Shown: piece by piece, positions 20,027 to 29,063 of the stretch | How positions within the stretch are numbered: position 1 is the stretch's first letter | Layout of the letters: each line of letters begins with the position of its first letter | From: a virus | Direction: 5' to 3' (one strand) | Length of the DNA stretch: 62,139 nucleotides | IMG/VR virus record: IMGVR_UViG_3300027976_000037 | Location: 1 to 62,139 of that record | Notes under the pieces: model-generated | The model's database searches: none | The model's input: the letters and a program-made list of their open reading frames with translations, nothing else | Told to the model about the DNA's origin: nothing | Made by a program: the position numbers and the translations under genes

Positions 20027-20173
20027 GTGGGAAGAAAAAAATTATATAGGACGGTGGAAGAACTTCGAGAACAAACTCGAAAACGTGTGGCGAAATATCG
20101 AAAATTACACAACAAAAGAATCAACGTTGAAAGGATGGATAGATATTATGCCAGCAAAAATAACAACTGTTGA
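20027..20173 (+). CDS. Small basic protein, 48 aa (GTG start)
   Basis: Begins VGRKKLYRTVEELREQ and continues TRKRVAKYRKLHNKR: a basic helical peptide of the type often encoded beside or at the front of phage homing endonucleases. TATTTATA ends 3 nt before the GTG at 20027. Its end overlaps the start of the next gene in another frame. Confidence 0.55.
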   Translation: MGRKKLYRTVEELREQTRKRVAKYRKLHNKRINVERMDRYYASKNNNC

Positions 20174-21077
20174 GTTCATCAAAAGGGCTGATAAAATTCA
20201 TGAAGGAACTTATGATTATTCGGGTGTAAGGTGCACTGGTGGAAGGAAAAAAGTAAATATCAAATGTAAAAGACACGGTATTTTTTCCCAAACTGTCGAA
20301 CGTCACCTCAGTGGAGCTGGGTGCAGATTTTGTAATGCCCATCAAAAAAAGACAACCGTTGAATTTATCGACAACTGCGTCAGCGTCCACGGAAGTAAAT
20401 ATGACTACACCAAGGTTCAATATCTCAGAGATAATAGTAAAGTTGAGATATTGTGTAAAATTCACGGATCATTTTTTCAATGTCCGAAAGATCATTTTAG
20501 GCTAGGTTGTGGGTGCCCCGAATGTAAACGTGATAAGATGAGATACACGACCGATGAGTTTATTGCAAAAGCGAAAAATCGACACGGAAACCGTTATGAT
20601 TACTCTTTATCTGACTACACCGGCAACCAAGATAAAATTACCATAGTCTGTCAAATACATGGAAAGTTTAAACAAAAAGCCAAAGATCATTTGTTAGGTT
20701 GTGGGTGCCAAAAATGCAACAGAAAAATATCCAAAACAGAAATTCAATTTTTAGATATAATTGGCATTCCAGAAGAATGTCGTCAGTATCGAATCAGTGG
20801 AACCAAATATCAAGCCGACGGATATGACAAATCAACTAACACGGTGTGGGAGTTTTTAGGAGACCATTGGCACGGAAATCCAAAAATCAAAGATCCTAAT
20901 AAACCAATATGTTTAAATAGTAATACCACATTTGGAGATTTGTATAAAAAAACTCTACAAAAATTTTCAAGATTGATAGATTTGGGTTACAATATTAACT
21001 ACGTGTGGGAATTCGATTGGAAAATTTGGAAAAAGGATACTACAAAAATTTTAAAAATTTGTAAATATAAGAAGTAG
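20148..21077 (+). CDS. Homing endonuclease with zinc-ribbon repeats
   Basis: 309 aa. Three repeats of about 65 residues, each with F...A..HG..YDYS, an IxCxxHGxF motif and a C-terminal CxxC (for example GCGCPECKR), typical of DUF723-type repeats. The C-terminal nuclease core includes QYRISGTKYQADGYD and WEFLGDHWHGNP, matching the EDxHD-like family of homing endonucleases. Start 20148 is chosen because the repeat begins right after it. Confidence 0.87.
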   Translation: MPAKITTVEFIKRADKIHEGTYDYSGVRCTGGRKKVNIKCKRHGIFSQTVERHLSGAGCRFCNAHQKKTTVEFIDNCVSVHGSKYDYTKVQYLRDNSKVEILCKIHGSFFQCPKDHFRLGCGCPECKRDKMRYTTDEFIAKAKNRHGNRYDYSLSDYTGNQDKITIVCQIHGKFKQKAKDHLLGCGCQKCNRKISKTEIQFLDIIGIPEECRQYRISGTKYQADGYDKSTNTVWEFLGDHWHGNPKIKDPNKPICLNSNTTFGDLYKKTLQKFSRLIDLGYNINYVWEFDWKIWKKDTTKILKICKYKK

Positions 21078-21145
21078 AATAATCATAAATTCCACAATAC
21101 ATCTATATATATTGGGGTAAGTTAAACAATCAAAGTAGGAAAATT

Positions 21146-21355
21146 ATGAAACTAAAAGGAATTTACCAAACCAGCTTTACTTCGGTGCATTTGTTCAAAG
21201 ATAAGTATGACGCATTCAAACACCTATCAGTAGGTAACGGAATGTCACTTCAGAAATTAGTAAATCGGTGTGTGTATCTTTACACATCCGACGAAACATT
21301 TCGATATACGGTTGATAAGACGACTGATTTGCAGATCAGCGGATCATCATTCTAA
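21146..21355 (+). CDS. Small ribbon-helix-helix-like protein, 69 aa
   Basis: SFTSVHLFKDKYDAFKHLSVGNGMSLQKLVNRCVYLY has the strand-helix-helix layout of RHH DNA-binding proteins. Preceded by AGGA. It could regulate the following glycan operon, but no operator was identified. Confidence 0.58.
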   Translation: MKLKGIYQTSFTSVHLFKDKYDAFKHLSVGNGMSLQKLVNRCVYLYTSDETFRYTVDKTTDLQISGSSF

Positions 21356-21362
21356 TTAACAA

Positions 21363-21389
21363 TTGCACAAAACACCTTAACCTTATACT
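21363..21389 (+). promoter_or_regulatory. Leaderless-type promoter of the glycan operon
   Basis: TTGCAC, 15-nt spacer, TATACT; the -10 ends 6 nt before the ATG at 21396. Confidence 0.6.
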
Positions 21390-21395
21390 GGCCAC

Positions 21396-22904
21396 ATGGA
21401 ACCAACTGAATTAACAACAATACCAATTGAGGGTTATATCCCACAAAAAGATCGTAAGAAAATCATTTTACTATGTGATGATTTGAGAATGCATTCTGGC
21501 ATAGCTACGATGGCAAGAGAATTTGTCATGGGAACCTCTCACAAGTACAATTGGGTTCAAATCGCCGGTTCTGTTAATCATCCCGAAAAAGGAAAGATTA
21601 TGAATTTGGATGAGTCTGTAAAGAAGGACACCGGCAATCCAGATCCTTATGTACGATTATATCCAGCGGACGGATATGGAAATGCTGATGTTTTGGGTCA
21701 GGTTATGGCTATGGAAAAACCAGACGCTCTATTACACTTCACCGACCCAAGATTCTGGGGTTGGCTGTACGCTATGGAGAGAGAACTACGCCAGACTATC
21801 CCAATTGGATTCTATTCCATCTGGGACGACCTACCATATCCAATGTATAATCGTTCGTTTTATATGAGCTGTGATTGGATAGGCTGTATTAGTAGACAAA
21901 CAAAAAATATCGTTGAGAATGTACTTGGTCCCAAAGCGTTGAACAATCCAACAAGAGTCACATACGTTCCACATGGTATCAATCCTAAAACATTTTATCC
22001 ATTTTCTACCGCTGAAGAGGCTGAGAAAATTGCTCAAATGAAAAAAGTTTTATTCCGAAAGGATTACAACTACGTTATTCTCTACAATAACAGGAACATT
22101 CGAAGAAAGCAAACATCTTCAATATTTTTGGCTTATCGAACATTCTGTGACTCACTAACTCCTCAGGAGGCTGCTAAATGTGTATTACTTCTCCACACTA
22201 ATCCCGTGGAAGAGGCTGGCACAGATTTATTGTCTTGTAAAGAGGCTCTTTGCCCGCAGTATGATGTAATTTTTAGCTCTGGAAAAATGTCGCCAGCCGA
22301 TATGAATACCGTGTATAACTTGGCGGATGTCACCATCAATTTATCAGACAATGAAGGATTTGGGCTTGGAACAGCCGAGAGTTTGATGGCAGGAACACCA
22401 ATCATCGTTAGCGCTACGGGTGGACTACAGGATCAGTGTGGTTTCACAGATGGCGATGGTAATGTTGTAGAATTTTCTAATGAATGGGGGAGTAACCACG
22501 ACGGAAAGTTGAAAAAACACGGTAAGTGGGTCACACCTATATATCCAGGAGCTCGTATGTTACAGGGTTCTATCCCAACACCATATATTTTTGCTGACTA
22601 TTGTAAATGGGAAGATGCCGCCGAAGCAATGATGTACTGGTACACCATTGGCGCTGAAAAACGAGTTGAATATGGTGCACTCGGGCATGAATACGTTAAT
22701 GGTTCTGGTGGATTGAATTCTAAAAACATGTGTTCAACAATGATTGAAGGGTTGGACAGTATGATGGCAAATTGGCTTGGGCGCGAAAAATTTAATATTC
22801 ACCGACACGATGAATACGTCGGGCATACGATGCCAAATAACTCACTCGGTATTACTATACCAAAAATTGACAAGGAAAAGGTATTAGAGAAATTCAAATC
22901 ATAA
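21396..22904 (+). CDS. Glycosyltransferase, GT-B fold (GT4-like)
   Basis: 502 aa, one of the longest genes here. N-terminal HSGIATMAREF acceptor-side loop; C-terminal donor site with YVPHGINPKTF, ILYNNRNIRRKQTS and DVTINLSDNEGFGLGTAESLMAGTPII, where the E-x-F-G-L-x-x-x-E pattern binds the nucleotide sugar. First gene of the glycan operon. Confidence 0.9.
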   Translation: MEPTELTTIPIEGYIPQKDRKKIILLCDDLRMHSGIATMAREFVMGTSHKYNWVQIAGSVNHPEKGKIMNLDESVKKDTGNPDPYVRLYPADGYGNADVLGQVMAMEKPDALLHFTDPRFWGWLYAMERELRQTIPIGFYSIWDDLPYPMYNRSFYMSCDWIGCISRQTKNIVENVLGPKALNNPTRVTYVPHGINPKTFYPFSTAEEAEKIAQMKKVLFRKDYNYVILYNNRNIRRKQTSSIFLAYRTFCDSLTPQEAAKCVLLLHTNPVEEAGTDLLSCKEALCPQYDVIFSSGKMSPADMNTVYNLADVTINLSDNEGFGLGTAESLMAGTPIIVSATGGLQDQCGFTDGDGNVVEFSNEWGSNHDGKLKKHGKWVTPIYPGARMLQGSIPTPYIFADYCKWEDAAEAMMYWYTIGAEKRVEYGALGHEYVNGSGGLNSKNMCSTMIEGLDSMMANWLGREKFNIHRHDEYVGHTMPNNSLGITIPKIDKEKVLEKFKS

Positions 22905-22908
22905 AATT

Positions 22909-23100
22909 ATGGCAAAAGCACTAACAAGAGACGAAGCGAAAACAAAAATCTACGAGCTGGCTAAACGGCTCCGTGAAATCGAAAAAGAAAAACGTAGTAC
23001 AATGGCCGACTTTAAGGATCGTATCAACGATGTTAAGTCTGAAATGGAAGCTATCATTGGTGAGCAAGAAGACCAAAATACCGCGGGAACTACACCTTGA
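22909..23100 (+). CDS. Small coiled-coil protein, 63 aa
   Basis: Almost entirely charged helix (ELAKRLREIEKEKRSTMADF). No catalytic motif. Follows the glycosyltransferase by 4 nt. Function unknown. Confidence 0.68.
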   Translation: MAKALTRDEAKTKIYELAKRLREIEKEKRSTMADFKDRINDVKSEMEAIIGEQEDQNTAGTTP

Positions 23101-23157
23101 AGTGTAAAATAATACAATAAAATACACTTTTGAACATTCTATCATATACTTATTGAT

Positions 23158-23310
23158 ATGACCACACTAGCCAAAAAAACTCTTCCGATAGCTTCGGCAT
23201 CGTATGAGGTTATTAAGAAATATTGTAAGGACAATAATTTAAAAATATCTGGTTGGGCGGAGGTTGTATTACTAAAGGAGATAGAAAATGCGAAAAAAAG
23301 AACAAATTGA
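23158..23310 (+). CDS. Small DNA-binding-like protein, 50 aa
   Basis: Begins MTTLAKKTLPIASASYEVIK and ends in a basic helix. Resembles a truncated RHH/Arc-like peptide. A promoter-like TATACTTAT lies 4 nt before the ATG. It overlaps the next gene by 23 nt. Confidence 0.5.
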   Translation: MTTLAKKTLPIASASYEVIKKYCKDNNLKISGWAEVVLLKEIENAKKRTN

Positions 23311-24082
23311 AAAATACTGTGCTGTCTGCGGCTCCGTCTTCTATGTTAGTAAGTATAGAGAAAAAACTGCTCGATACTGCTCCAGAAAATGTAGTAATGT
23401 AGATTCGGAAAGAAAAGCTGAGAGAATAAAAAATGCTAAAAATGGATTTTGTAAACACAATAAAGAAAATGGTCCTTGGAATAAAGGTTTTACAAAAGAA
23501 ACTCATCCTCAATTGGCTTGTCCAGGAAATGGAAAAAACTTTGGAATTCCTTGGGCGAAAGGAAAATCAAAAAAGACCGATAAAAGGCTCGCCAAACTAT
23601 CAATTAAGAATTCAAAAATCATCCAAGGTATGTATGACCGCGGAGAAATTGATTTGTCTAAACGCAAGACAGACTACAAGGCTCTTGGTCAGAAAGTTTC
23701 AAATACCATCTCAAAAATGCTCGCCAATGGAACTCTTAAAAATCAATTTCGTTTTAGAAAAGGGTGGTATACAAAATTGGATGGAACCAAAGAATTTTAC
23801 GAAAGTTCTTATGAAAAAAAATACATGGAAATCATGGACTCTAAAGGTGTTGAATGGACTAAGAAACATGGAATTCGAATTCAATATCTCGACCCAACAA
23901 CAAGAACCAATCGATATTATGTTCCCGACTTTCTCGTAAACGGAATTGAATTACATGAAGTAAAACCAAAAAAACAAACTACTCTTCCTAAAATTTTAGC
24001 AAAAACTAAAGCTGCGAAAAAATATTGTTTGACAAATAAAATGAAGTATAACATTATAACCGAAAAGAATTTAGACCTATGA
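23288..24082 (+). CDS. Homing-type endonuclease (zinc finger plus VSR-like core)
   Basis: 264 aa. N-terminal zinc finger CAVCGSVFYVSKYREKTARYCSRKC (cysteines at about 11, 14, 31, 35). C-terminal PD-(D/E)xK core: FYESSYEKKYMEIMD, then YYVPDFLVNGIELHEVKPKK supplying D, E and K. Such genes home between phages. It sits inside the glycan operon in the same orientation with a 4-nt overlap downstream, an insertion that leaves the operon readable. Confidence 0.88.
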   Translation: MRKKEQIEKYCAVCGSVFYVSKYREKTARYCSRKCSNVDSERKAERIKNAKNGFCKHNKENGPWNKGFTKETHPQLACPGNGKNFGIPWAKGKSKKTDKRLAKLSIKNSKIIQGMYDRGEIDLSKRKTDYKALGQKVSNTISKMLANGTLKNQFRFRKGWYTKLDGTKEFYESSYEKKYMEIMDSKGVEWTKKHGIRIQYLDPTTRTNRYYVPDFLVNGIELHEVKPKKQTTLPKILAKTKAAKKYCLTNKMKYNIITEKNLDL

Positions 24083-25377
24083 ATGTAGAAATAAAACCAA
24101 CGTGTGTGTTACAAGGACCGATTCAAAGTCGAGCAGGTTATGGGGATCATTGTCGTCAAATTGCAATCGCCTTAATTAAGTGGGGAAAATTTGATGTTAA
24201 AATCAATCCTATGAAATGGGGTGGCTGCCCGAATTCCGCCTTAGACAGCGATGAAGATCCAAATAATGCGATCATTCGTTCTGCTCTTCTAACAGAAAAC
24301 ATTCGTCAAAAGCCCGAATTGTTTGTTCAAGTTTCTATCCCCAATGAATTTAAACCGGCTGGCCACTATAACATTGGTATCACTGCCGGAATTGAAACAA
24401 CTGTCCCGCGGCTTGAGTGGTTGGAAGGTTTGAACCGCATGGATTTAAACATTGTACCATCGAAGTTTTCGAAAGATGTTTTCACCGCTGCTTCTTTTAC
24501 CCGTACCCATCCTGACGGAAAGAGTGAAAGAATTGCTGTTAGTAAGCCAATTGAGGTCGCCTTCGAAGGTGTAAACACTGAAATATTCAAGAAAACTCAA
24601 AAACCTAATAAAGTTCTCGATGCCGCTATTGAAAAAATATCCGAAACATTTTGTTTTTTATGTGTCGGCCATTGGCTACAAGGTGAATTGGGCGCTGACC
24701 GTAAGGATATTGGAATGTTAGTTAAAATATTTTCTGAAGTATTTAAGAATAAGAAAAATGCTCCGGCGCTTATTCTTAAATCGTCCGGTGCAAATTTTTC
24801 CCAGATTGACAAAGATGATTTGTTGAAGAAGATTAACAAGGCTCGTCACGGACTTGAAGGAACTCTCCCCAACGTATATTTGATACACGGCGATTTGAGT
24901 CTTGAAGAAATGAACCGACTTTATAATCACCCAAAAGTAAAAGCACATGTAAGTTTTACCCATGGTGAGGGGTTTGGCAGACCTCTGCTAGAAGCGTCTT
25001 TAAGTGGAAAGCCCGTCATTGCAGCGGGATGGTCTGGGCAGCTAGATTTTCTTCCAAGCAATTTAGCCGTATTACTTCCGGGTGCACTTGGACCCGTACC
25101 TTCATCAGCTATCAATGAATGGATAATAAAAGAAGCTCAATGGTTTAATGTTAACTACAGTATTGCTGCTGGCCGCTTGGACGATGTATTTCAAAATTAC
25201 ATAAACTATATTCCAAACGCAGAAAAACTTCGAGCTGAAAACTCTGAAAAATTTACTCTAGAGGGTGGTAATAAAGTGTTGGTGGATATCATTTCAAAAA
25301 ACCTACCAACCTTTGAACAGAAGGTTCAAATTGTACTACCAAAATTCAAAAAAATTGAAATTAAAAAACCAGAATGA
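24079..25377 (+). CDS. Glycosyltransferase, GT-B fold
   Basis: 432 aa. QSRAGYGDHCRQIAIAL at the N-terminus, then IVPSKFSKDVF, FEGVNTEIF and a donor-binding HVSFTHGEGFGRPLLEASLSGKP (partly quoted) with the E-G-x-G ... E pattern of GT4-like enzymes. Coupled by overlaps to its neighbours. Confidence 0.9.
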   Translation: MNVEIKPTCVLQGPIQSRAGYGDHCRQIAIALIKWGKFDVKINPMKWGGCPNSALDSDEDPNNAIIRSALLTENIRQKPELFVQVSIPNEFKPAGHYNIGITAGIETTVPRLEWLEGLNRMDLNIVPSKFSKDVFTAASFTRTHPDGKSERIAVSKPIEVAFEGVNTEIFKKTQKPNKVLDAAIEKISETFCFLCVGHWLQGELGADRKDIGMLVKIFSEVFKNKKNAPALILKSSGANFSQIDKDDLLKKINKARHGLEGTLPNVYLIHGDLSLEEMNRLYNHPKVKAHVSFTHGEGFGRPLLEASLSGKPVIAAGWSGQLDFLPSNLAVLLPGALGPVPSSAINEWIIKEAQWFNVNYSIAAGRLDDVFQNYINYIPNAEKLRAENSEKFTLEGGNKVLVDIISKNLPTFEQKVQIVLPKFKKIEIKKPE

Positions 25378-26051
25378 AACTAAGCTTTCTGATAACAGTC
25401 CACAATGAGACAACCGATCTTAAAAAATTACTAGCTCAGATTGAAAATCACATCATCGTAAATGAAACCGATGATGAGGTTGTTATTTTGGATGATTCCT
25501 CAGACAATCCAGAAACACAAGAGATATTAAAAGCTGCCGGCGAAAATCCTTTCACGAAAGTAGTCCAGCACCCTTTACATGGTCATTTTGGAGAGCACAA
25601 AACCTATGGGTCGCGACAATGTTCGGGTGATTATATTGTTCAACTCGATGCAGACGAATATTTAGCGGACATTTTATTACTAAATCTATCAGCCCTCGTC
25701 GAAGCCAACTCAGCGGTAGAACTCTTTCGAGTTCCCCGAGTTAATATTGTTAGGGGGCTTGAAGAGGCTGATGCAAAAAGGTGGGGTTGGAGAGTAATTG
25801 GATTTGATGCGTTTCCCGATTTACCAATTATCAACTGGCCAGACTTTCAATCTCGCATTTATAAAAATAATGAGAATATCCGTTGGACGAAGGCATTACA
25901 TGAAGTTATAATCGGAGCTAATATAGCAACCGATTTGCCGCTTGATGTTAACTTGGCTATCATCCACGATAAAACAATTGAACGGCAAAACGCACAAAAC
26001 GAATTCTATAATAAGAATTGGTCAAGAGCAGCAAACATGGGAAATGGATAA
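25374..26051 (+). CDS. Glycosyltransferase family 2 (GT-A)
   Basis: 225 aa. FLITVHNETTDLKKLL at the N-terminus, EVVILDDSSDNPET, and the D-x-D metal site LDADEYLADIL at about 97-107; WTKALHEVI follows. Uses a nucleotide-sugar donor to extend a glycan. Confidence 0.9.
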   Translation: MKLSFLITVHNETTDLKKLLAQIENHIIVNETDDEVVILDDSSDNPETQEILKAAGENPFTKVVQHPLHGHFGEHKTYGSRQCSGDYIVQLDADEYLADILLLNLSALVEANSAVELFRVPRVNIVRGLEEADAKRWGWRVIGFDAFPDLPIINWPDFQSRIYKNNENIRWTKALHEVIIGANIATDLPLDVNLAIIHDKTIERQNAQNEFYNKNWSRAANMGNG

Positions 26052-26052
26052 T

Positions 26053-26742
26053 ATGATATTTACAAGTCATTCAAATATGGGAGATTTTTTATTCACTTGG
26101 GCGGTAGCGTCGTGGTACTATAAGAATCGAGGAGAGAAAATACACTGGGTGTTTCCAGAGGCAAACGGTGTTAACTGCCCTGTTGAAAGGGTTCTTCACT
26201 ATAAGAAATTGGAAAATTTGCTAAGATACCAAGATTTCACAAAAGATGTTTCGTTCGTGAATCCGCCGTGGAGACCATTCTGGAATCCAGCAGACTACGG
26301 CTTCCAAGGCGAATACTGTAATTTTGGTATATGGGAACGCCCAAGAGTCTATGTTTCCAAATTTTATGCTGATAGATATAATTTAGATTTCGATAAAGAA
26401 TTTTGTATCAAGTATCGGGATATTGATGTTCCACACCACGATAGTGTGTGGATTGAGACAGCCCCATGGCGGGATAATGTCGGATCATTGAGAAACGTTA
26501 TTCCAGCAGACTGTGTGGAATTGAGCCACACCGCAGACGTAGAATTGAACATCAATTTGGCGGCAAAAGCAAAAGAGGTTTGGACAAATGGCGGCGGTTT
26601 TACCATATTGATGGATTTATGTAATAAAGGAACAACAATATACAAAACAACTGCTGAGTATCAACTTGGGGATAAGCCGGCATTTAGAAATCTGTCATAT
26701 CCGAATGAAGGATACCCCGAACACAAGTACATTTTAACATGA
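26053..26742 (+). CDS. Putative glycosyltransferase, GT-B/heptosyltransferase-like
   Basis: 229 aa, starting MIFTSHSNMGDFLFTWAVASW; GDF...W near the N-terminus recalls the GD-x-L...P start of GT9 heptosyltransferases. C-terminal KEVWTNGGGFTILMDLCNKGTTIYKTT looks like a donor-site loop. Start 26053 is chosen since it directly follows the previous stop. The family call is tentative. Confidence 0.65.
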   Translation: MIFTSHSNMGDFLFTWAVASWYYKNRGEKIHWVFPEANGVNCPVERVLHYKKLENLLRYQDFTKDVSFVNPPWRPFWNPADYGFQGEYCNFGIWERPRVYVSKFYADRYNLDFDKEFCIKYRDIDVPHHDSVWIETAPWRDNVGSLRNVIPADCVELSHTADVELNINLAAKAKEVWTNGGGFTILMDLCNKGTTIYKTTAEYQLGDKPAFRNLSYPNEGYPEHKYILT

Positions 26743-27785
26743 AAGCCGTAGTACTAACAAAATTAAATTCTCCACTGGAAATAGCAGAAGTCCACACGAC
26801 TGATCTAGGAATCGGCCAGGTGTTGGTTAAAATACTAGCTAGCGGATTATGCGGCTCCCAGCTAATGGAAATTTCTGGTCATAAAAACAATGCCAAGTTT
26901 CTGCCACATTTATTGGGTCATGAAGGGTGTGGTATTGTAAAGGAGATTGGTCCGGGTGTCACGAAAGTAAAGCCGGGAGATAAAGTAGTAATGCATTGGA
27001 TGAAGTCGGATGGAATCGAAAGCGACTTTCCCCGATACGTATATGGTGACAAAACAATTCAAAGTGGTAAAGTAACAACGTTGAGTGAGTATTCGATAGC
27101 GTCTGAAAATAGATTAACCGTGGTCCCAGTCGATACTAGTCCAGAAATCTGTGCTCTATTGGGTTGTAGTTTAACAACAGCTCTTGGGACTATTAATAAC
27201 GACGCGGAAGTAAAGTTGGGAGAAAGTGTCATGATTTTAGGCTGTGGTGGAGTTGGATTGAATCTCATCCAAGGTGCTAAACTCGTTGGCGCATATCCCA
27301 TCGTCGGAGTAGATATGACCGATGAGAAAGGTGTGGTTGCTCGAGAAATGGGATGCACACATTATATTAAAATCGGCGATGGCATAGTACCAACCGTTCG
27401 AAATCAAATAAGTAAGAGCGGTATAAACGTTATCATAGATACAACTGGCCACCCAAAAGTTATCGACACCGGTCTCGAACTACTGTCTGATTCAGGTCGA
27501 TTCATTATGGTCGGACACCCAAAGCCAGGAAATGACACTATTCAAATTTTAAATGGTAATCATATGTTTTCCGGAACAGGCAAGACAATCAAAGCCACCC
27601 AAGGCGGTCAGACAAATCCACAACGAGATATACCGCGGTATGTAAAACTGTTTTCAGCCGGACTGATACAAATAGATAAGCTTATAACTCATAGATTTGA
27701 TTTGAGCTCCATCAACGATGCTATCGAATGTCTGCGCTCGGGTAAGAGTGGAAGAATAATAATCAAATGCAATCAATATGAATAA
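26739..27785 (+). CDS. Zinc-type alcohol dehydrogenase (MDR), sugar type
   Basis: 348 aa. Catalytic zinc ligands Cys in SGLCGSQ (about 38) and His/Glu in LLGHEGCG (about 58-61). Rossmann motif LGCGGVGLNLIQGAK near residue 175, then GVDMTDEKG. The usual four-Cys structural zinc lobe after the catalytic site is absent (KVVMHWMKSDGIESDF instead). In glycan clusters MDR proteins oxidise or reduce sugar intermediates. Confidence 0.88.
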   Translation: MKAVVLTKLNSPLEIAEVHTTDLGIGQVLVKILASGLCGSQLMEISGHKNNAKFLPHLLGHEGCGIVKEIGPGVTKVKPGDKVVMHWMKSDGIESDFPRYVYGDKTIQSGKVTTLSEYSIASENRLTVVPVDTSPEICALLGCSLTTALGTINNDAEVKLGESVMILGCGGVGLNLIQGAKLVGAYPIVGVDMTDEKGVVAREMGCTHYIKIGDGIVPTVRNQISKSGINVIIDTTGHPKVIDTGLELLSDSGRFIMVGHPKPGNDTIQILNGNHMFSGTGKTIKATQGGQTNPQRDIPRYVKLFSAGLIQIDKLITHRFDLSSINDAIECLRSGKSGRIIIKCNQYE

Positions 27786-28431
27786 AGACCAACTAATCAA
27801 CACCGCCGCGCATAAAATTGGTGCTAAATCCTATTTGGAAATTGGACACGAATTTGGGAACAATTTTAAAAAAATTAACATTGGATTTAAAGAGTCAATG
27901 GATCCGGCTAATGACGGTAGAGGTTCCCCCACATACAATATATCCTCCAATGAGTTTTTTGAAAAACATGTTGGGGATAAAAAATACGATATAGTGTTTG
28001 TCGATGGTCTACACGTTAAGGAGCAAGTTATTAAGGACGTGGAAAATGCCCTCAAACATCTAACTCCAAACGGGATCGTGTTTATGCACGACTGTCTACC
28101 TCTTAATGAGGCACAACAAGACGTGGTGGACTTTGACCCAAGTGACTTCAATTTACGGCCGAATGGTCCTACAAAAAAGCTATTCGGGGACAACCAAGCA
28201 TTTTGGACTGGAAACGCATGGTCAGCATTTGCTCACTTCCGACGAACCCGATCAGACCTTTTGATGTATACCGTTGACACGGATTGGGGAGTCGGCGTTA
28301 TTCTACCAAACCGAAGTCAATCACTCTGGCAAGGCGGCGACGACAACTATCAATACCTCGACGCAAACAGAGCTGCGCTAATGAATGTGATTAGTGTGAA
28401 TCAGTACGTGGAAATTATCAACTCTCTCTAA
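27778..28431 (+). CDS. SAM-dependent methyltransferase (Methyltransf_24-like)
   Basis: 217 aa. SYLEIGHEFGNNF takes the place of motif I, with YDIVFVDGLHVKEQVIKDVENAL and IVFMHDCLP, matching the class I family often found in surface-sugar clusters. The glycine-rich loop is weak, so activity is uncertain. Overlaps the MDR gene by 8 nt. Confidence 0.77.
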   Translation: MNKDQLINTAAHKIGAKSYLEIGHEFGNNFKKINIGFKESMDPANDGRGSPTYNISSNEFFEKHVGDKKYDIVFVDGLHVKEQVIKDVENALKHLTPNGIVFMHDCLPLNEAQQDVVDFDPSDFNLRPNGPTKKLFGDNQAFWTGNAWSAFAHFRRTRSDLLMYTVDTDWGVGVILPNRSQSLWQGGDDNYQYLDANRAALMNVISVNQYVEIINSL

Positions 28432-28436
28432 ACTTT

Positions 28437-29063
28437 ATGATGGAAATAAATTTTATAGTCACCTGTTACAACCGGGAGGAGTACTGGCCATATTTAGAAA
28501 AGATTCTAAAATCATACAAGCAAATCAAAGCCAACGTTGCGTTGGTATACACCGGCACCGACGAAACATTTGATGCAACAATTAAAATATTAAACAGAGG
28601 ACACGCGAAGGGTGATTATGACTGTATTGTGGCGGGGTATAACCAGTTAAAAACAAACGGGTGCAAACGTTGGATTAAAATTGGTGTGGATTCATGGTTA
28701 CTAAATGAAGACAAGATGATTGAAATCTTTAATAAGATGGAAAGTAACAAACACGGTTATGGTGGGATATGGTGGGACTCTCATAAAGATGATATTTCGA
28801 CAGATATATTCTTCGTCGATACTACCCACGGTAATGTTTTTGAAGGAATGGCTGCTGATGATTATCCGGAAAAATATGTTCAACGTATGGAATTATACAT
28901 GGCTCATCTTCTACAAAGTATGAAAATCACAACGGAAACCGACAGTTTTATGGCGAGATGGCCCACGTGGTCAACGGGTAGATTCAGTTGTCCGGCGTTA
29001 GGCTGGACCATGAGCCACGATTTGAACACCAATATAGAGTTTGTCAAAAATTATCAACCATGA
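28437..29063 (+). CDS. GT-A-like protein
   Basis: 208 aa. NFIVTCYNREEYWPYLEKIL and WIKIGVDSWLLNEDKM resemble the GT-A N-terminus and D-x-D-like site (V-D-S-W), although the second Asp is missing. May be a divergent or inactive glycosyltransferase. Confidence 0.68.
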   Translation: MMEINFIVTCYNREEYWPYLEKILKSYKQIKANVALVYTGTDETFDATIKILNRGHAKGDYDCIVAGYNQLKTNGCKRWIKIGVDSWLLNEDKMIEIFNKMESNKHGYGGIWWDSHKDDISTDIFFVDTTHGNVFEGMAADDYPEKYVQRMELYMAHLLQSMKITTETDSFMARWPTWSTGRFSCPALGWTMSHDLNTNIEFVKNYQP

